Shown here: positions 51,227-60,030 of the stretch, piece by piece
Layout of the letters: each line of letters starts with the position of its first letter
Numbering within the stretch: the first letter of the stretch is position 1
Assembly (NCBI RefSeq): GCF_900583165.1
Contig: NZ_UTKY01000094.1
Span: 1 to 64,000 of the forward strand
Direction: 5' to 3'
Origin: Pseudomonas viridiflava
Lineage (GTDB): Bacteria; Pseudomonadota; Gammaproteobacteria; Pseudomonadales; Pseudomonadaceae
DNA length: 64,000 nucleotides
Position numbers and translations under genes: made by a program
The notes under the pieces: model-generated
Database searches by the model: none
Seen by the model: the letters and a program-made list of their open reading frames with translations, nothing else
Told to the model about the DNA's origin: nothing

Positions 51227-52359
51227 CAATGGGGCTCCAGGCGGGCAGGGGAGAGCATACCAGCGTCGAGGCCGAACCGCGTGAGGGCCTCAGGCAGCGC
51301 CGCGCCGCGTACCAGGGCCGCGCTGGCCTGGCCCATGGCCGGGGACGTCTGGATGCCGTAGCCGCCTTGAGCGGCTACCCAGAACAGGCCGGGGACCTGG
51401 GCGTCGAAACCGCTGAGCAAGTCACCGTCGTGCACAAAACTGCGCAGCCCGGCCCAGGTGCGGGTGGGGCGGCGGATGGTCAGGGTGGTGGCTTCTTCGA
51501 TCTGGTAGATGCCCATGGCGATGTCCAGTTCTTCGGGCTGGATGTCCTGGGGTTCTACTGGATCGGCGTTGGCAGGGGAGCCGAGGAACATGCCTGCATC
51601 AGGCTTCATGTAGAAGGATTCGTCCAGCGCCACCAGCATCGGCCAGTGGTGGGTGTCGACGTCTTCGGGGCCGGCGAAGATAAACGCCGAGCGACGCTTG
51701 GGTTGCAGGCCGATGGGCGCGGCGCCGGCCAGCCCGCCGATAGTGTCGGCCCAGGCACCGGCGGCGTTGATGATAACGGGGGCGGTGTAGGTTGCGTCGC
51801 CGGTGTTCACCTGCCACAAGCCCGAAGCATCACGGCTTAAGCTCTGCACAGCATGATCAGTGAGCACCTCGCCGCCGTTGCGGCGGATGCCACGCAGGTA
51901 GCCCTGGTGCAGGGCGTCGGTGTCGATGTCGCTGGCGGTCGGGTCATACAGCGCACCGTGGACTTTCTCCCGGCGCAGAATAGGCAGCTTCGCGCAGGCT
52001 TGGTCGGCACTGAGCAGTTCCACCTGAGGCACGGTGGCCTTGGCGCTCAGGTACTGCACGTTCAACTCGGCGGCATCGCCGATGAAATCCACGGTCATTT
52101 CGCCCCGTGGCGTCAGCAGCGGATGTTCGCAGAACCCGTCAGGCGGATTATCAAAGAACTCACGGCTGGCCAGGGTCAAGGCGCGTACTTGGGGGGTGCC
52201 GTAGGCGGCGGTATACAGCGCCGCCGACCGCCCGGTGGAGTGATAGCCCGGATGGCTTTCACGCTCCAGCACGATCACTTTGCCGTGACGCGACAGCCAG
52301 AACCCCGTGGACGCGCCGGCGATCCCACCGCCGATGATGATGAAGTCTGCGTGGCTCAT
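51226..52359 (-). CDS. dauA: FAD-dependent D-arginine dehydrogenase
   Basis: Flavoprotein (377 aa) oxidatively deaminating D-arginine and other D-amino acids to 2-oxo acids and ammonia. The ADP-binding GGGIAGASTGFWLS (about 10-24) and the C-terminal GLFWVAAQGGYGIQTSP are typical of the DAO family, and length is close to P. aeruginosa DauA. Start ATG 52359 overlaps the dauB stop by four bases. The frame runs on upstream in the shadow of dauB. Confidence 0.88.
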   Translation of the reverse strand: MSHADFIIIGGGIAGASTGFWLSRHGKVIVLERESHPGYHSTGRSAALYTAAYGTPQVRALTLASREFFDNPPDGFCEHPLLTPRGEMTVDFIGDAAELNVQYLSAKATVPQVELLSADQACAKLPILRREKVHGALYDPTASDIDTDALHQGYLRGIRRNGGEVLTDHAVQSLSRDASGLWQVNTGDATYTAPVIINAAGAWADTIGGLAGAAPIGLQPKRRSAFIFAGPEDVDTHHWPMLVALDESFYMKPDAGMFLGSPANADPVEPQDIQPEELDIAMGIYQIEEATTLTIRRPTRTWAGLRSFVHDGDLLSGFDAQVPGLFWVAAQGGYGIQTSPAMGQASAALVRGAALPEALTRFGLDAGMLSPARLEPH

Positions 52360-53300
52360 AGCTGTCTCCAGAGGGCGTTGGCGAGTGCGATGTCTTCCAG
52401 GCCCAAACCGATGGAACGGAAGAATACATGGCGGTCGTAGGTGGGGCGTTGTACGTGCTCGCTGAGCAACTCCGGCAGGTCGCCGACGATGTGGCGTTTG
52501 TCCCAGCCGTGATGTTCGGTGGCAATCAACATCTCGCCCGCCGAGCCAGGGGTGGTTTGGCGATAGTCGCAAAATACCTGCATGGCGTTAAGGGACTGGG
52601 GCGGTACTTCGTGGGCACGCGGCGCGTTGGTGCTGATGGACGTAATCAACGCGGGTTTGCTCAAGCGCGCGGGGTCGAGTACCGGGCCGGCCGACGAGGT
52701 GCACAGCAGGATCACATCGGCGTCTTGCACGGCGGCATCGCAGCTGTCGGCGATGGTTACACGCGGGTCCAGTCCTTTGAGTTGTGCGATCGCATCGGGC
52801 GCGGCGTTGGCCAGGCTGGGCGAATACACGCTGATGGACTGCCAATCCCTGAAGTCTTTGAGATAGTGCAAATGCGCCTGCGCCACCTTGCCACTGCCGA
52901 TAATCGCCAGGCGCTGTGCGGATAACGGCGCCAGCGCATCCACCGCCAATGCCGTAGTCGCGGCGGTGCGTGCGGTGGTCAGTTCGGCGGCATCGCACAG
53001 CAGCAAGGGTTGGCCAGTCTGCATCGACATCAACAACGTCCACGCCGTCACCAACGGGCCTTGCTCGCGCACGATGTACGGCGAGGTCTTGATCCCATAC
53101 ACGCCATCTTCGGCCAGCACGCCCAGATAGTTGATAAAGTCCCCGGCGCCTTGGGGAAACTCCACCCACTGTTGCGCCGGCTGCACCGCAAGCCCGGCGG
53201 CCAGATCGCGGAACAGCTTGCGCAGGATCTGCGGCACATCGACCCGGGCCAGTAGTTCGCGGGCTTGGGTCTGGTTGATCACTTGAGGTGTGCTGGGCAT
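52356..53300 (-). CDS. dauB: NAD(P)H-dependent L-arginine-forming dehydrogenase (ornithine cyclodeaminase family)
   Basis: OCD/mu-crystallin family enzyme (314 aa). With DauA it completes D-to-L arginine conversion by reductively aminating 2-ketoarginine. YGIKTSPYIVREQGPLVTAW and the NAD-binding IIGSGKVAQAHL (about 134) are visible. GGAGG lies 5 bp before ATG 53300. First gene of dauBAR, preceded by a long palindrome likely to be the operator. Confidence 0.87.
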   Translation of the reverse strand: MPSTPQVINQTQARELLARVDVPQILRKLFRDLAAGLAVQPAQQWVEFPQGAGDFINYLGVLAEDGVYGIKTSPYIVREQGPLVTAWTLLMSMQTGQPLLLCDAAELTTARTAATTALAVDALAPLSAQRLAIIGSGKVAQAHLHYLKDFRDWQSISVYSPSLANAAPDAIAQLKGLDPRVTIADSCDAAVQDADVILLCTSSAGPVLDPARLSKPALITSISTNAPRAHEVPPQSLNAMQVFCDYRQTTPGSAGEMLIATEHHGWDKRHIVGDLPELLSEHVQRPTYDRHVFFRSIGLGLEDIALANALWRQL

Positions 53301-53319
53301 GGAAGCCTCCGCAATTAAA

Positions 53320-53345
53320 CTAATTTGTCCATTATGGACATTTAG
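53320..53345. promoter_or_regulatory. 26-bp near-palindrome upstream of dauB
   Basis: Core TGTCCA-TTA-TGGACA is a perfect palindrome with flanks CTAA..TTTAG also symmetric except for one or two bases. It lies 20 bp before the dauB start, where a repressor would block the dau promoter; DauR is the best candidate. Confidence 0.6.
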
Positions 53346-53368
53346 TTCTGTTGGGCAAGAGGCAAACA

Positions 53369-54307
53369 TCACCCCACGAAACGAAATCCATCCGACAGCT
53401 TCTCCTTTAAATAGCTGACCAACACACTGACCGACTTCGGCACGTGGGGCGAATACGGCCGAATCAAGTAGATCTCATCGGCAAACGCGCCCTTGAGCGT
53501 CCAGCCCTTGAGCACCTGTACCAACTTGCCGCTGGCCAACGCGGCATGGGCGCTGAAGTCGGGGAGAAGGGCGATGCCCAGGTGGTTGAGGGCCGAGTCA
53601 CGCAGGGCTTCACTGTTGTTGGTGGCGAAGCTGCCGGAGATCGGCACGGTGAGGCGCTCGACGTTTTTGCTGCCGCGTTCGAAGGTCCACGCGGGTTGGT
53701 CGGTGCCCCGTGGGTAGAACAGGCAGTTGTGGGCCGACAGGTCGCCGGGTTCGCGGGGTTCGCCGAGGCGTCGCAGGTAGTCCTGGGTGGCGACCAGCAC
53801 CGAGCCGGTATTGCAGAGCTTCCAGGCGACATGGGTTTCGGGTACCTGGAAACCGTGACGCACGGCCAGATCGTAGCCTTCGGCGGCCAGTGAACTGAGG
53901 GCGTCCGACACGTCCAGTTGAATGCGTACTTGTGGGTAGCGCTGCAAAAATTCTGATAGGTGTGGCACCAACTGCTGTCGGGCAAACGCCACCGGTGCGG
54001 TCAGCCGCACCAACCCACGGATCTCCCCGACCGAATCACGTACCGACGAGAAGCTGCGGGCAATTTGCTCATAGGCGCTGCGCACTTCGCGGGTCAACGA
54101 CAACCCTGCCTCGGTTAGCCTGACGCTGCGTGTGGTGCGCGTCACTAACTGCGTGCCAGTGGCTTTTTCCAGGTCGGAAATACGCTGGCTTACGGCGGAT
54201 TTGCTCACCCCCAAGCGTGCAGCCGCAGAGGTGTAGGTGCCGTGTTCCTCCAGCACCGACAGCCAGTGGATATGGGTCCACAGCCCCTCGATTTCAGCCT
54301 TTTCCAT
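53369..54307 (-). CDS. LysR-family transcriptional regulator
   Basis: LTTR (312 aa): HTH at about 15-70 (AAARLGVSKSAVSQRISDLEKATGTQLVTRTTRSVRLTEAG) and a substrate domain of the LysR/PBP2 CrgA-like group (about 95-305). It lies divergent to mmsA with 110 bp between and directly upstream of dauB, so either could be its target; the divergent layout favours mmsA. Start ATG 54307. Confidence 0.88.
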   Translation of the reverse strand: MEKAEIEGLWTHIHWLSVLEEHGTYTSAAARLGVSKSAVSQRISDLEKATGTQLVTRTTRSVRLTEAGLSLTREVRSAYEQIARSFSSVRDSVGEIRGLVRLTAPVAFARQQLVPHLSEFLQRYPQVRIQLDVSDALSSLAAEGYDLAVRHGFQVPETHVAWKLCNTGSVLVATQDYLRRLGEPREPGDLSAHNCLFYPRGTDQPAWTFERGSKNVERLTVPISGSFATNNSEALRDSALNHLGIALLPDFSAHAALASGKLVQVLKGWTLKGAFADEIYLIRPYSPHVPKSVSVLVSYLKEKLSDGFRFVG

Positions 54308-54324
54308 GCTTTGATTGTTCGCAT

Positions 54325-54341
54325 TTATGGACAATAAGTTC
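54325..54341. promoter_or_regulatory. shared element in the LysR-mmsA promoter
   Basis: TTATGGACAATAAGTTC matches the right half of the dauB palindrome (TTATGGACATTTAGTTC) at 15 of 17 positions. It might bind the same regulator or be a LysR T-N11-A type site. Confidence 0.45.
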
Positions 54342-54417
54342 TGGATTCTGCTCTGGTTTGGAACAAACTGAAAGCCTATCGTGTATCCCACCGCTTACCC
54401 ACCTGGGATCTACTGCC

Positions 54418-55917
54418 ATGACAACGACAATCGAGCACTACATCAACGACCAGCGCGTTTCCCGCGATGATCGCTATCAGGACGTCTTCAACCCGGCTAC
54501 CGGCGAAAAAACCGGCCGCGTGGCCCTGGCCAGCCGCCAGACCGTCGACGAAGCCGTCGCCGCCGCCCAGGCCGCTTTTGACGATTGGGCCGATACCCCG
54601 CCCATCCGCCGTGCCCGCGTATTGTTCCAATACCTGCACTTGCTGCGTGAACGCAAAGACGACCTGGCGCGCATCATTGTGGCCGAACACGGCAAGGTTT
54701 TCACCGACGCCCAGGGCGAAGTGGACCGTGGTATCGACATTCTGGAATTCGCCTGCGGTATTCCCAACCTGCTCAAGGGCGAGCATTCCGACCAGGTGTC
54801 CCGTGGCATGGACAACTGGACCATGCGCCAGCCGCTGGGGGTTGTAGCGGGCGTCACGCCGTTCAACTTCCCGGTGATGGTACCGATGTGGATGTACCCG
54901 ATCGCCATCGCGGCGGGCAACACCTTCATCCTCAAGCCAAGCCCGACTGACCCGAGCGCCTCGCTGTTCATGGCCGAGTTGTTGCGCGAAGCCGGCCTGC
55001 CTAAAGGCGTGTTCAACGTGGTGCAGGGCGACAAGGAGTCGGTAGATGCGCTGATCGAACACCCGGACGTCAAGGCTTTGAGCTTCGTCGGCTCGACGCC
55101 GATTGCCCAGTACATCTACGAGACCGGGGCCCGTAACGGCAAGCGTGTACAAGGCCTGGGCGGCGCGAAAAACCATATGGTGGTGATGCCCGACGCCGAC
55201 ATCGAAAAAACCGTCGATGCCCTGATGGGCGCCGCCTACGGCAGTGCCGGCGAACGCTGCATGGCCATCTCCGTAGCGGTATTGGTGGGCGACGTGGGTG
55301 ACAAAGTCATCGCCGCCCTGACCGAGCGCGCCAAGCAATTGCGCATCACTGATGGCCGCGATTTAAAAGCCGAAATGGGCCCGATCGTGTCCCGCGCCGC
55401 CCTGGAACGCATCAGTGGCTATATCGAACAAGGCGTGCAGGCCGGCGCCCAACTGCTGCTCGACGGGCGTGACTACGTGCCTACCGAAGCAGGTCTTGAA
55501 AACGGCTTCTGGCTCGGCGCGACCCTGTTCGACCACGTGACCAAAGAGATGAGTATCTACCGCGAAGAAATCTTCGGCCCGGTGCTGGCGTGCGTGCGCG
55601 TCAATGACTTTGGCGAAGCGATCAAGCTGGTCAACGACCATGAGTTCGGCAATGGCGTCAGTTGCTTCACCCGTGACGGCAACATCGCCCGCGAATTTGC
55701 GCGCCGGATTCAGGTGGGTATGGTCGGTATCAACGTGCCGATCCCGGTGCCGATGGCATGGCATGGTTTTGGCGGCTGGAAGAAGAGTTTGTTTGGCGAC
55801 ATGCATGCGTACGGTACTGAGGGCGTGCGGTTCTACACGAAGCAGAAGTCGATTATGCAGCGTTGGTCGGAGAGCATTGAGCAAGGCGCCGAGTTCGCCA
55901 TGCCGGTGTCCAAATAA
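54418..55917 (+). CDS. mmsA: CoA-acylating (methyl)malonate-semialdehyde dehydrogenase
   Basis: ALDH6-type dehydrogenase (499 aa) converting methylmalonate or malonate semialdehyde plus CoA to propionyl- or acetyl-CoA. The catalytic cysteine is in GSAGERCMAISV (C281); the general-base glutamate of ordinary ALDHs is replaced in this family, as seen in VQGLGGAKNHMVV. MmsA, BauC and IolA are hard to tell apart by eye, and no mmsB, transaminase or inositol gene is adjacent. Start ATG 54418; the open frame upstream is a shadow of the LysR gene. Confidence 0.85.
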   Translation: MTTTIEHYINDQRVSRDDRYQDVFNPATGEKTGRVALASRQTVDEAVAAAQAAFDDWADTPPIRRARVLFQYLHLLRERKDDLARIIVAEHGKVFTDAQGEVDRGIDILEFACGIPNLLKGEHSDQVSRGMDNWTMRQPLGVVAGVTPFNFPVMVPMWMYPIAIAAGNTFILKPSPTDPSASLFMAELLREAGLPKGVFNVVQGDKESVDALIEHPDVKALSFVGSTPIAQYIYETGARNGKRVQGLGGAKNHMVVMPDADIEKTVDALMGAAYGSAGERCMAISVAVLVGDVGDKVIAALTERAKQLRITDGRDLKAEMGPIVSRAALERISGYIEQGVQAGAQLLLDGRDYVPTEAGLENGFWLGATLFDHVTKEMSIYREEIFGPVLACVRVNDFGEAIKLVNDHEFGNGVSCFTRDGNIAREFARRIQVGMVGINVPIPVPMAWHGFGGWKKSLFGDMHAYGTEGVRFYTKQKSIMQRWSESIEQGAEFAMPVSK

Positions 55918-55942
55918 CGCTCGCCAGAACACCGTAGGGCAA

Positions 55943-56033
55943 ATGTGAGAGGGGGCTTGCTCCCGATTGCGGAGTGTCAGTCCTTTAGAAATTGACTGAC
56001 CCACCGCTATCGGGGGCAAGCCCCCTCCCACAT
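55943..56033. repeat. REPIN
   Basis: Inverted REP pair; left arm slightly decayed (ATGTGAGAGGGGGCTTGCTC), right arm standard. Lies between the convergent mmsA and xylH genes. A further decayed single REP follows at 56129-56153. Confidence 0.88.
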
Positions 56034-56128
56034 TTTTAACCGTGTTTAAGGCAGTTGATGGAGCGACCTACCTTGATACTGGCGATCGCCAGCAACGCCA
56101 ACGACCTGAAGCTGAAATGCAATCAATG

Positions 56129-56153
56129 CGGGAGATCAAGCCCCTCCCACATT
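56129..56153. repeat. decayed single REP
   Basis: GCGGGAG-ATCAAG-CCCCTCCCACAT, a degenerate relative of the arms nearby, 27 bp before the xylH stop codon. Confidence 0.5.
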
Positions 56154-56179
56154 TGTCCTGCACTGTTCCTGCTAGCGAT

Positions 56180-57316
56180 TCACCGCCGCCCCGCCCGCGT
56201 ACTCACATCCACCCAAACCGCCAGCACCAAAATGCTGCCCTTCACAATCATCTGCCAATAACTGTCTACATCCAGCATCGACATTCCATTGTCCAAACTT
56301 GTTATCACCAATGCACCCAGCAACGCACCATACACCGTGCCCGAACCGCCGCGCATTGAGGTTCCGCCGATAAAACAAGCGGCTATGGCGTCGAGTTCGC
56401 CCATGTTGCCCGCCGACGGTGAGCCCGCAGCAAGCCGGGCAGTGTTGACCAGCCCGGCGAGGGCGCACATGACGCCCATGATGCCGAAGATCCACAATTT
56501 GACTGCTTGCACATTGATGCCCGACAGGCGAGTGGCTTCCATATTGCTGCCCACCGCATACACGCGGCGGCCGAAGACGGTCTGGCTGGTGACGTAACTG
56601 AAAACGCCGAGTAAAACCAATAACAACAGGACGGGCACCGGGATGCCGTCGTAGCTGTTGAGGGTCGTGACGAACCCCGCCAGTACTGCGCCGATCACCG
56701 CCACACGCACCAGATCGCGGACCAGGGAATGCGCCGCCAACCCATGCAGCGCGCGATTGCGCCGTTGTTTCCATGTCAGCAATAGCGTCAGTGCAAACAG
56801 CAACACCCCAAGCCCAATGCCCACCGAGTGCGGCAAATACCCCTGACCTACATACACCAGCGACGGCGATACCGGCGCAATGGTGGTGCCGCCGGTAATC
56901 CCAAGCAGAATCCCGCGAAACGCCAACATCCCGCCCAAACCGACAATGAACGACGGGATACGCAGGTAGGCGGTCATGTACCCATTGGCCAACCCAATCA
57001 TCAGCCCGCACAACGCTACAAGACTCAGGTTGGCCAGCAACGGCACGTGATAGACCACATCGAGAATCGCCGCCAACCCACCCAGCAACCCCAGCAATGA
57101 GCCCACCGACAAGTCGATCTCGCCGCTGATGATCACCAGCACCATGCCGCACGCCAGAATGCCGGTGATCGACATCTGCCGCAGCAGGTTCGACAAGTTG
57201 CGCGGCGTCAGAAACCCACCCTCGGTCTGCCAACTGAAAAACACCCAGATCATCGCCACGGCAATCACCAGGGCGAGCATTTTGTAGCGGCTGAACAGCT
57301 GTTTGACCTGATTCAT
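56180..57316 (-). CDS. xylH: D-xylose ABC transporter permease
   Basis: Inner-membrane permease (378 aa, about 10 helices) of the CUT2/ribose-type family. The VLVIISGEIDLSVGSLLGLLGG and IGGTSMRGGSGTVYGALLGAL stretches are diagnostic. It begins directly after the xylG stop codon, so the genes are coupled. Works with XylF and XylG to import xylose. Confidence 0.92.
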   Translation of the reverse strand: MNQVKQLFSRYKMLALVIAVAMIWVFFSWQTEGGFLTPRNLSNLLRQMSITGILACGMVLVIISGEIDLSVGSLLGLLGGLAAILDVVYHVPLLANLSLVALCGLMIGLANGYMTAYLRIPSFIVGLGGMLAFRGILLGITGGTTIAPVSPSLVYVGQGYLPHSVGIGLGVLLFALTLLLTWKQRRNRALHGLAAHSLVRDLVRVAVIGAVLAGFVTTLNSYDGIPVPVLLLLVLLGVFSYVTSQTVFGRRVYAVGSNMEATRLSGINVQAVKLWIFGIMGVMCALAGLVNTARLAAGSPSAGNMGELDAIAACFIGGTSMRGGSGTVYGALLGALVITSLDNGMSMLDVDSYWQMIVKGSILVLAVWVDVSTRAGRR

Positions 57317-58864
57317 CTACGCGGTCTTCCGATCATTATTATTGTTTTGGCTGAGGGCTGCGGCGAGTACTTGCTCCTGGGTGAGCCCATTGTTGACGAA
57401 GTCGCCGCGCAGTTGGCCTTCGCCAATTACCAGCACGCGGTCGGATACCCCCAGCACTTCGGCCAACTCCGACGACACCATGATGATCGCCACGCCTTCG
57501 GCCGCGAGTAAGCCCATCAGCTTGTAGATCTCATACTTGGCGCCTACGTCGACCCCGCGTGTGGGCTCATCGAGGATCAGCACCCGGGGCTTGGCCATCA
57601 GCATTTTCGCCAGCACGGCTTTTTGCTGGTTGCCACCGGACAGGCTGGTGATCGGCAAAAATGGGCTGGCGGTTTTCAGGTGCATGCGGGCGATCTGCCG
57701 GTCGATGCTGCCCAGTTCGGCTTCGGCGTCGATACGGGTGATGTGCGCATACGTGTCGAGCACTGCCAGGGTAATGTTCTGGCCCACGCCGAAATCGGGG
57801 ATGATGCCTTGGCGCTTACGGTCTTCGGGCACCATACACACCCCGGCACGGATGGATTTAAGCGGCGTGCGCGTGTCAATTACCTGGCCGTCCAGCCATA
57901 CCTCGGCGCTGTAGCGACCCGGATAGGCGCCGAATAACGCCGATACCAGCTCGGTACGCCCGGCGCCCACCAGCCCGGCAATACCGAGGATTTCACCGCG
58001 CTTGAGCACAAACGAAATATCGTCTACGCGCTTGCGCTTGGGGTTGTCGACGTCATAGCAGGTGACATTGCGTGCCTCGAAAACCACCTCGCCGATGTCA
58101 TGTGGCTCGGTGGGGTAGAGGTTGCTCATTTCGCGGCCGACCATCTGGGTAATGATCTGCGCGATATCCATGTCGGCCATGGCAGTGGTCGCGATGTGCT
58201 TGCCGTCGCGGATCACCGCGATGGTGTCGCACACCGCTGCCACTTCATCGAGCTTATGGGAAATGTACACGCAGGCCACACCCTTGGCCTTGAGGCCGCG
58301 GATGATGTCCAGCAATACCTCGATTTCGGAGCGAGTCAGGGCCGACGAAGGCTCATCGAGGATCAGCAGGCGCGCCTGCTTGTTGAGGGCCTTGGCGATT
58401 TCCACCAGTTGCTGGTAGCCGCCGCCGTACTGCGACACCGGCAGCGCCACGTTCATGTCCGGCACCTTGAGTTCGCGCATCAGGGCTTCGGCGCGGTGCA
58501 GCATGGCTGGGTAGTTCATGCGCCCACCCGGCAAGGTCAGTTCGTGGCCCATGAAGATGTTTTCGGCCACTGACAGGTCGGGCACCAGGGTCAGTTCCTG
58601 ATGGATGATGACGATGCCGGCAGCCTCGGTTTCGCTGATGGAATGGGCTTTGAGCGGCTGCCCGTCCCAGAGGATTTCGCCCTCCCAGGTGCCGTGGGGA
58701 TAGACCGCCGACAACACCTTCATCAAGGTGGATTTACCCGCACCGTTCTCGCCGCACAGGCCAACACATTCCCCCGGCCGCACTTTAAGGTCGATGCCGT
58801 TGAGGGCTTTGACACCGCCAAAGGTTTTGACGATGCCGTTCATTTGCAGCAGGTAGTCGGGCAT
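57317..58864 (-). CDS. xylG: D-xylose ABC transporter ATPase
   Basis: Double ABC protein (515 aa). Domain 1 has Walker A GENGAGKST (about 40) and Walker B LLILDEPSS; domain 2 has the divergent GLVGAGRTE and signature LSGGNQQKAVLAK with VLILDEPTRGVD. This is the normal sugar-importer (RbsA/XylG) form. ATG 58864 is spaced 8 bp from GTGAG; ATG 58870 is too close. Confidence 0.93.
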   Translation of the reverse strand: MPDYLLQMNGIVKTFGGVKALNGIDLKVRPGECVGLCGENGAGKSTLMKVLSAVYPHGTWEGEILWDGQPLKAHSISETEAAGIVIIHQELTLVPDLSVAENIFMGHELTLPGGRMNYPAMLHRAEALMRELKVPDMNVALPVSQYGGGYQQLVEIAKALNKQARLLILDEPSSALTRSEIEVLLDIIRGLKAKGVACVYISHKLDEVAAVCDTIAVIRDGKHIATTAMADMDIAQIITQMVGREMSNLYPTEPHDIGEVVFEARNVTCYDVDNPKRKRVDDISFVLKRGEILGIAGLVGAGRTELVSALFGAYPGRYSAEVWLDGQVIDTRTPLKSIRAGVCMVPEDRKRQGIIPDFGVGQNITLAVLDTYAHITRIDAEAELGSIDRQIARMHLKTASPFLPITSLSGGNQQKAVLAKMLMAKPRVLILDEPTRGVDVGAKYEIYKLMGLLAAEGVAIIMVSSELAEVLGVSDRVLVIGEGQLRGDFVNNGLTQEQVLAAALSQNNNNDRKTA

Positions 58865-58900
58865 GACCATGGCTCACGCAAGAGGCTGACGACATTACTG

Positions 58901-58996
58901 TAGGAGCGAGCTTGCTCGCGAAGACCTCACAGGCACCGCGTTCATCAAGGAGGTACGCGTTAGCGTTAACGTTTTTCGCGAGCAAGCTCGCTCCTA
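58901..58996. repeat. REPIN overlapping the xylF stop codon
   Basis: Inverted TAGGAGCGAGC..GCTCGCGAA REP pair between xylF and xylG. Its outer end CTCCTA (plus strand) contains the complement of the xylF TAG stop codon, so the repeat reaches into the end of the gene. Confidence 0.9.
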
Positions 58997-59983
58997 CAAG
59001 CCAATCTGCTCTTTGGTGTAGAACCCGTCCTTCTCCAACAGGTCGATGTTGGCCTTGGTCAACGGGGTCGGGGTGAGCAGGATGGTGTCGACCTGCTTGC
59101 TGCCGTTGTCGTATTGCGAGCTGTAGGTGGGTTTCTCATTGCGTGCCAGCTGTACCGAGAGTTTGGCGGCTTCGGTGGCGATCAACTTGAGGGGCTTGTA
59201 CACCGTCATGGTCTGGGTACCGTCGATCACGCGCTTGATGGCGGCGAGGTCGGCGTCCTGGCCAGAGATTGGCACCTTGCCGGCCAGCTTTTGAGCGGCC
59301 AGGGCCTGAATCGCGCCGCCGGCAGTGGCGTCGTTGGAGGCAACGATGGCGTCGATCTTGTTGTCATTTCGGGTCAGGGCGTTTTCGACGATGCTCAGGG
59401 CTTCGGTAGGGTTCCACTCCTTGACCCACTGCTGTCCTACGACCTTGATATCGCCCTTGTCGATGGCCGGTTGCAGCACCTTCATCTGGCCTTCGCGCAG
59501 CACCTTGGCGTTGTTGTCGGTGGGCGCGCCGCCGAGCAGGAAGTAATTGCCTTTGGGCGCTGCCTGCAATACGCCGCTGGCCTGCATTTCGCCGACTTTT
59601 TCGTTATCGAAGGAGATATAGGCGTCGATGTCGGCGTTCAGAATCAAGCGGTCGTACGACACCACCTTGATCCCAGCCTTCTTGGCTTCGGCGACGGCGT
59701 TGGTGAGCACCGTGGCGTTGAACGGCACGATAACGATCACATCAACGCCTCGGGAGATCAGGTTTTCGATCTGCGAGATCTGCTTCTGTTCGTTGGCATC
59801 GGCCGATTGCACGAACACCTTGGCGTCGAGTTTTTCGGCGGCGGCGACGAAATAGTCGCGGTCGCGGGACCAGCGTTCCAGACGCAGGTCGTCGATGGAG
59901 AAGCCGATCTTCGGATGGGCCGAGTCGGCCATCACCGGCAGGGCGAGCAGCGCCAGGGCAGTGGCGATAAGCGTGCGTTTCAT
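58994..59983 (-). CDS. xylF: D-xylose-binding periplasmic protein
   Basis: Sugar-binding protein (329 aa) with signal peptide (1-19, ending PVMADS). Family-4 SBP stretches KIGFSIDDLRLERWSRDRDYF, DVIVIVPFNAT and ISGQDADLAAIKRVIDGTQTMTVYKP match XylF. The TAG stop at 58996-58994 is supplied by the adjacent REP element. A 129-bp gap holding the REPIN separates it from xylG, which may lower expression of xylGH relative to xylF. Confidence 0.93.
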   Translation of the reverse strand: MKRTLIATALALLALPVMADSAHPKIGFSIDDLRLERWSRDRDYFVAAAEKLDAKVFVQSADANEQKQISQIENLISRGVDVIVIVPFNATVLTNAVAEAKKAGIKVVSYDRLILNADIDAYISFDNEKVGEMQASGVLQAAPKGNYFLLGGAPTDNNAKVLREGQMKVLQPAIDKGDIKVVGQQWVKEWNPTEALSIVENALTRNDNKIDAIVASNDATAGGAIQALAAQKLAGKVPISGQDADLAAIKRVIDGTQTMTVYKPLKLIATEAAKLSVQLARNEKPTYSSQYDNGSKQVDTILLTPTPLTKANIDLLEKDGFYTKEQIGL

Positions 59984-60030
59984 GGTTGTGCGTCCTTTTA
60001 TTGTTGTTGGAAGACTCAAAACAAACACTG

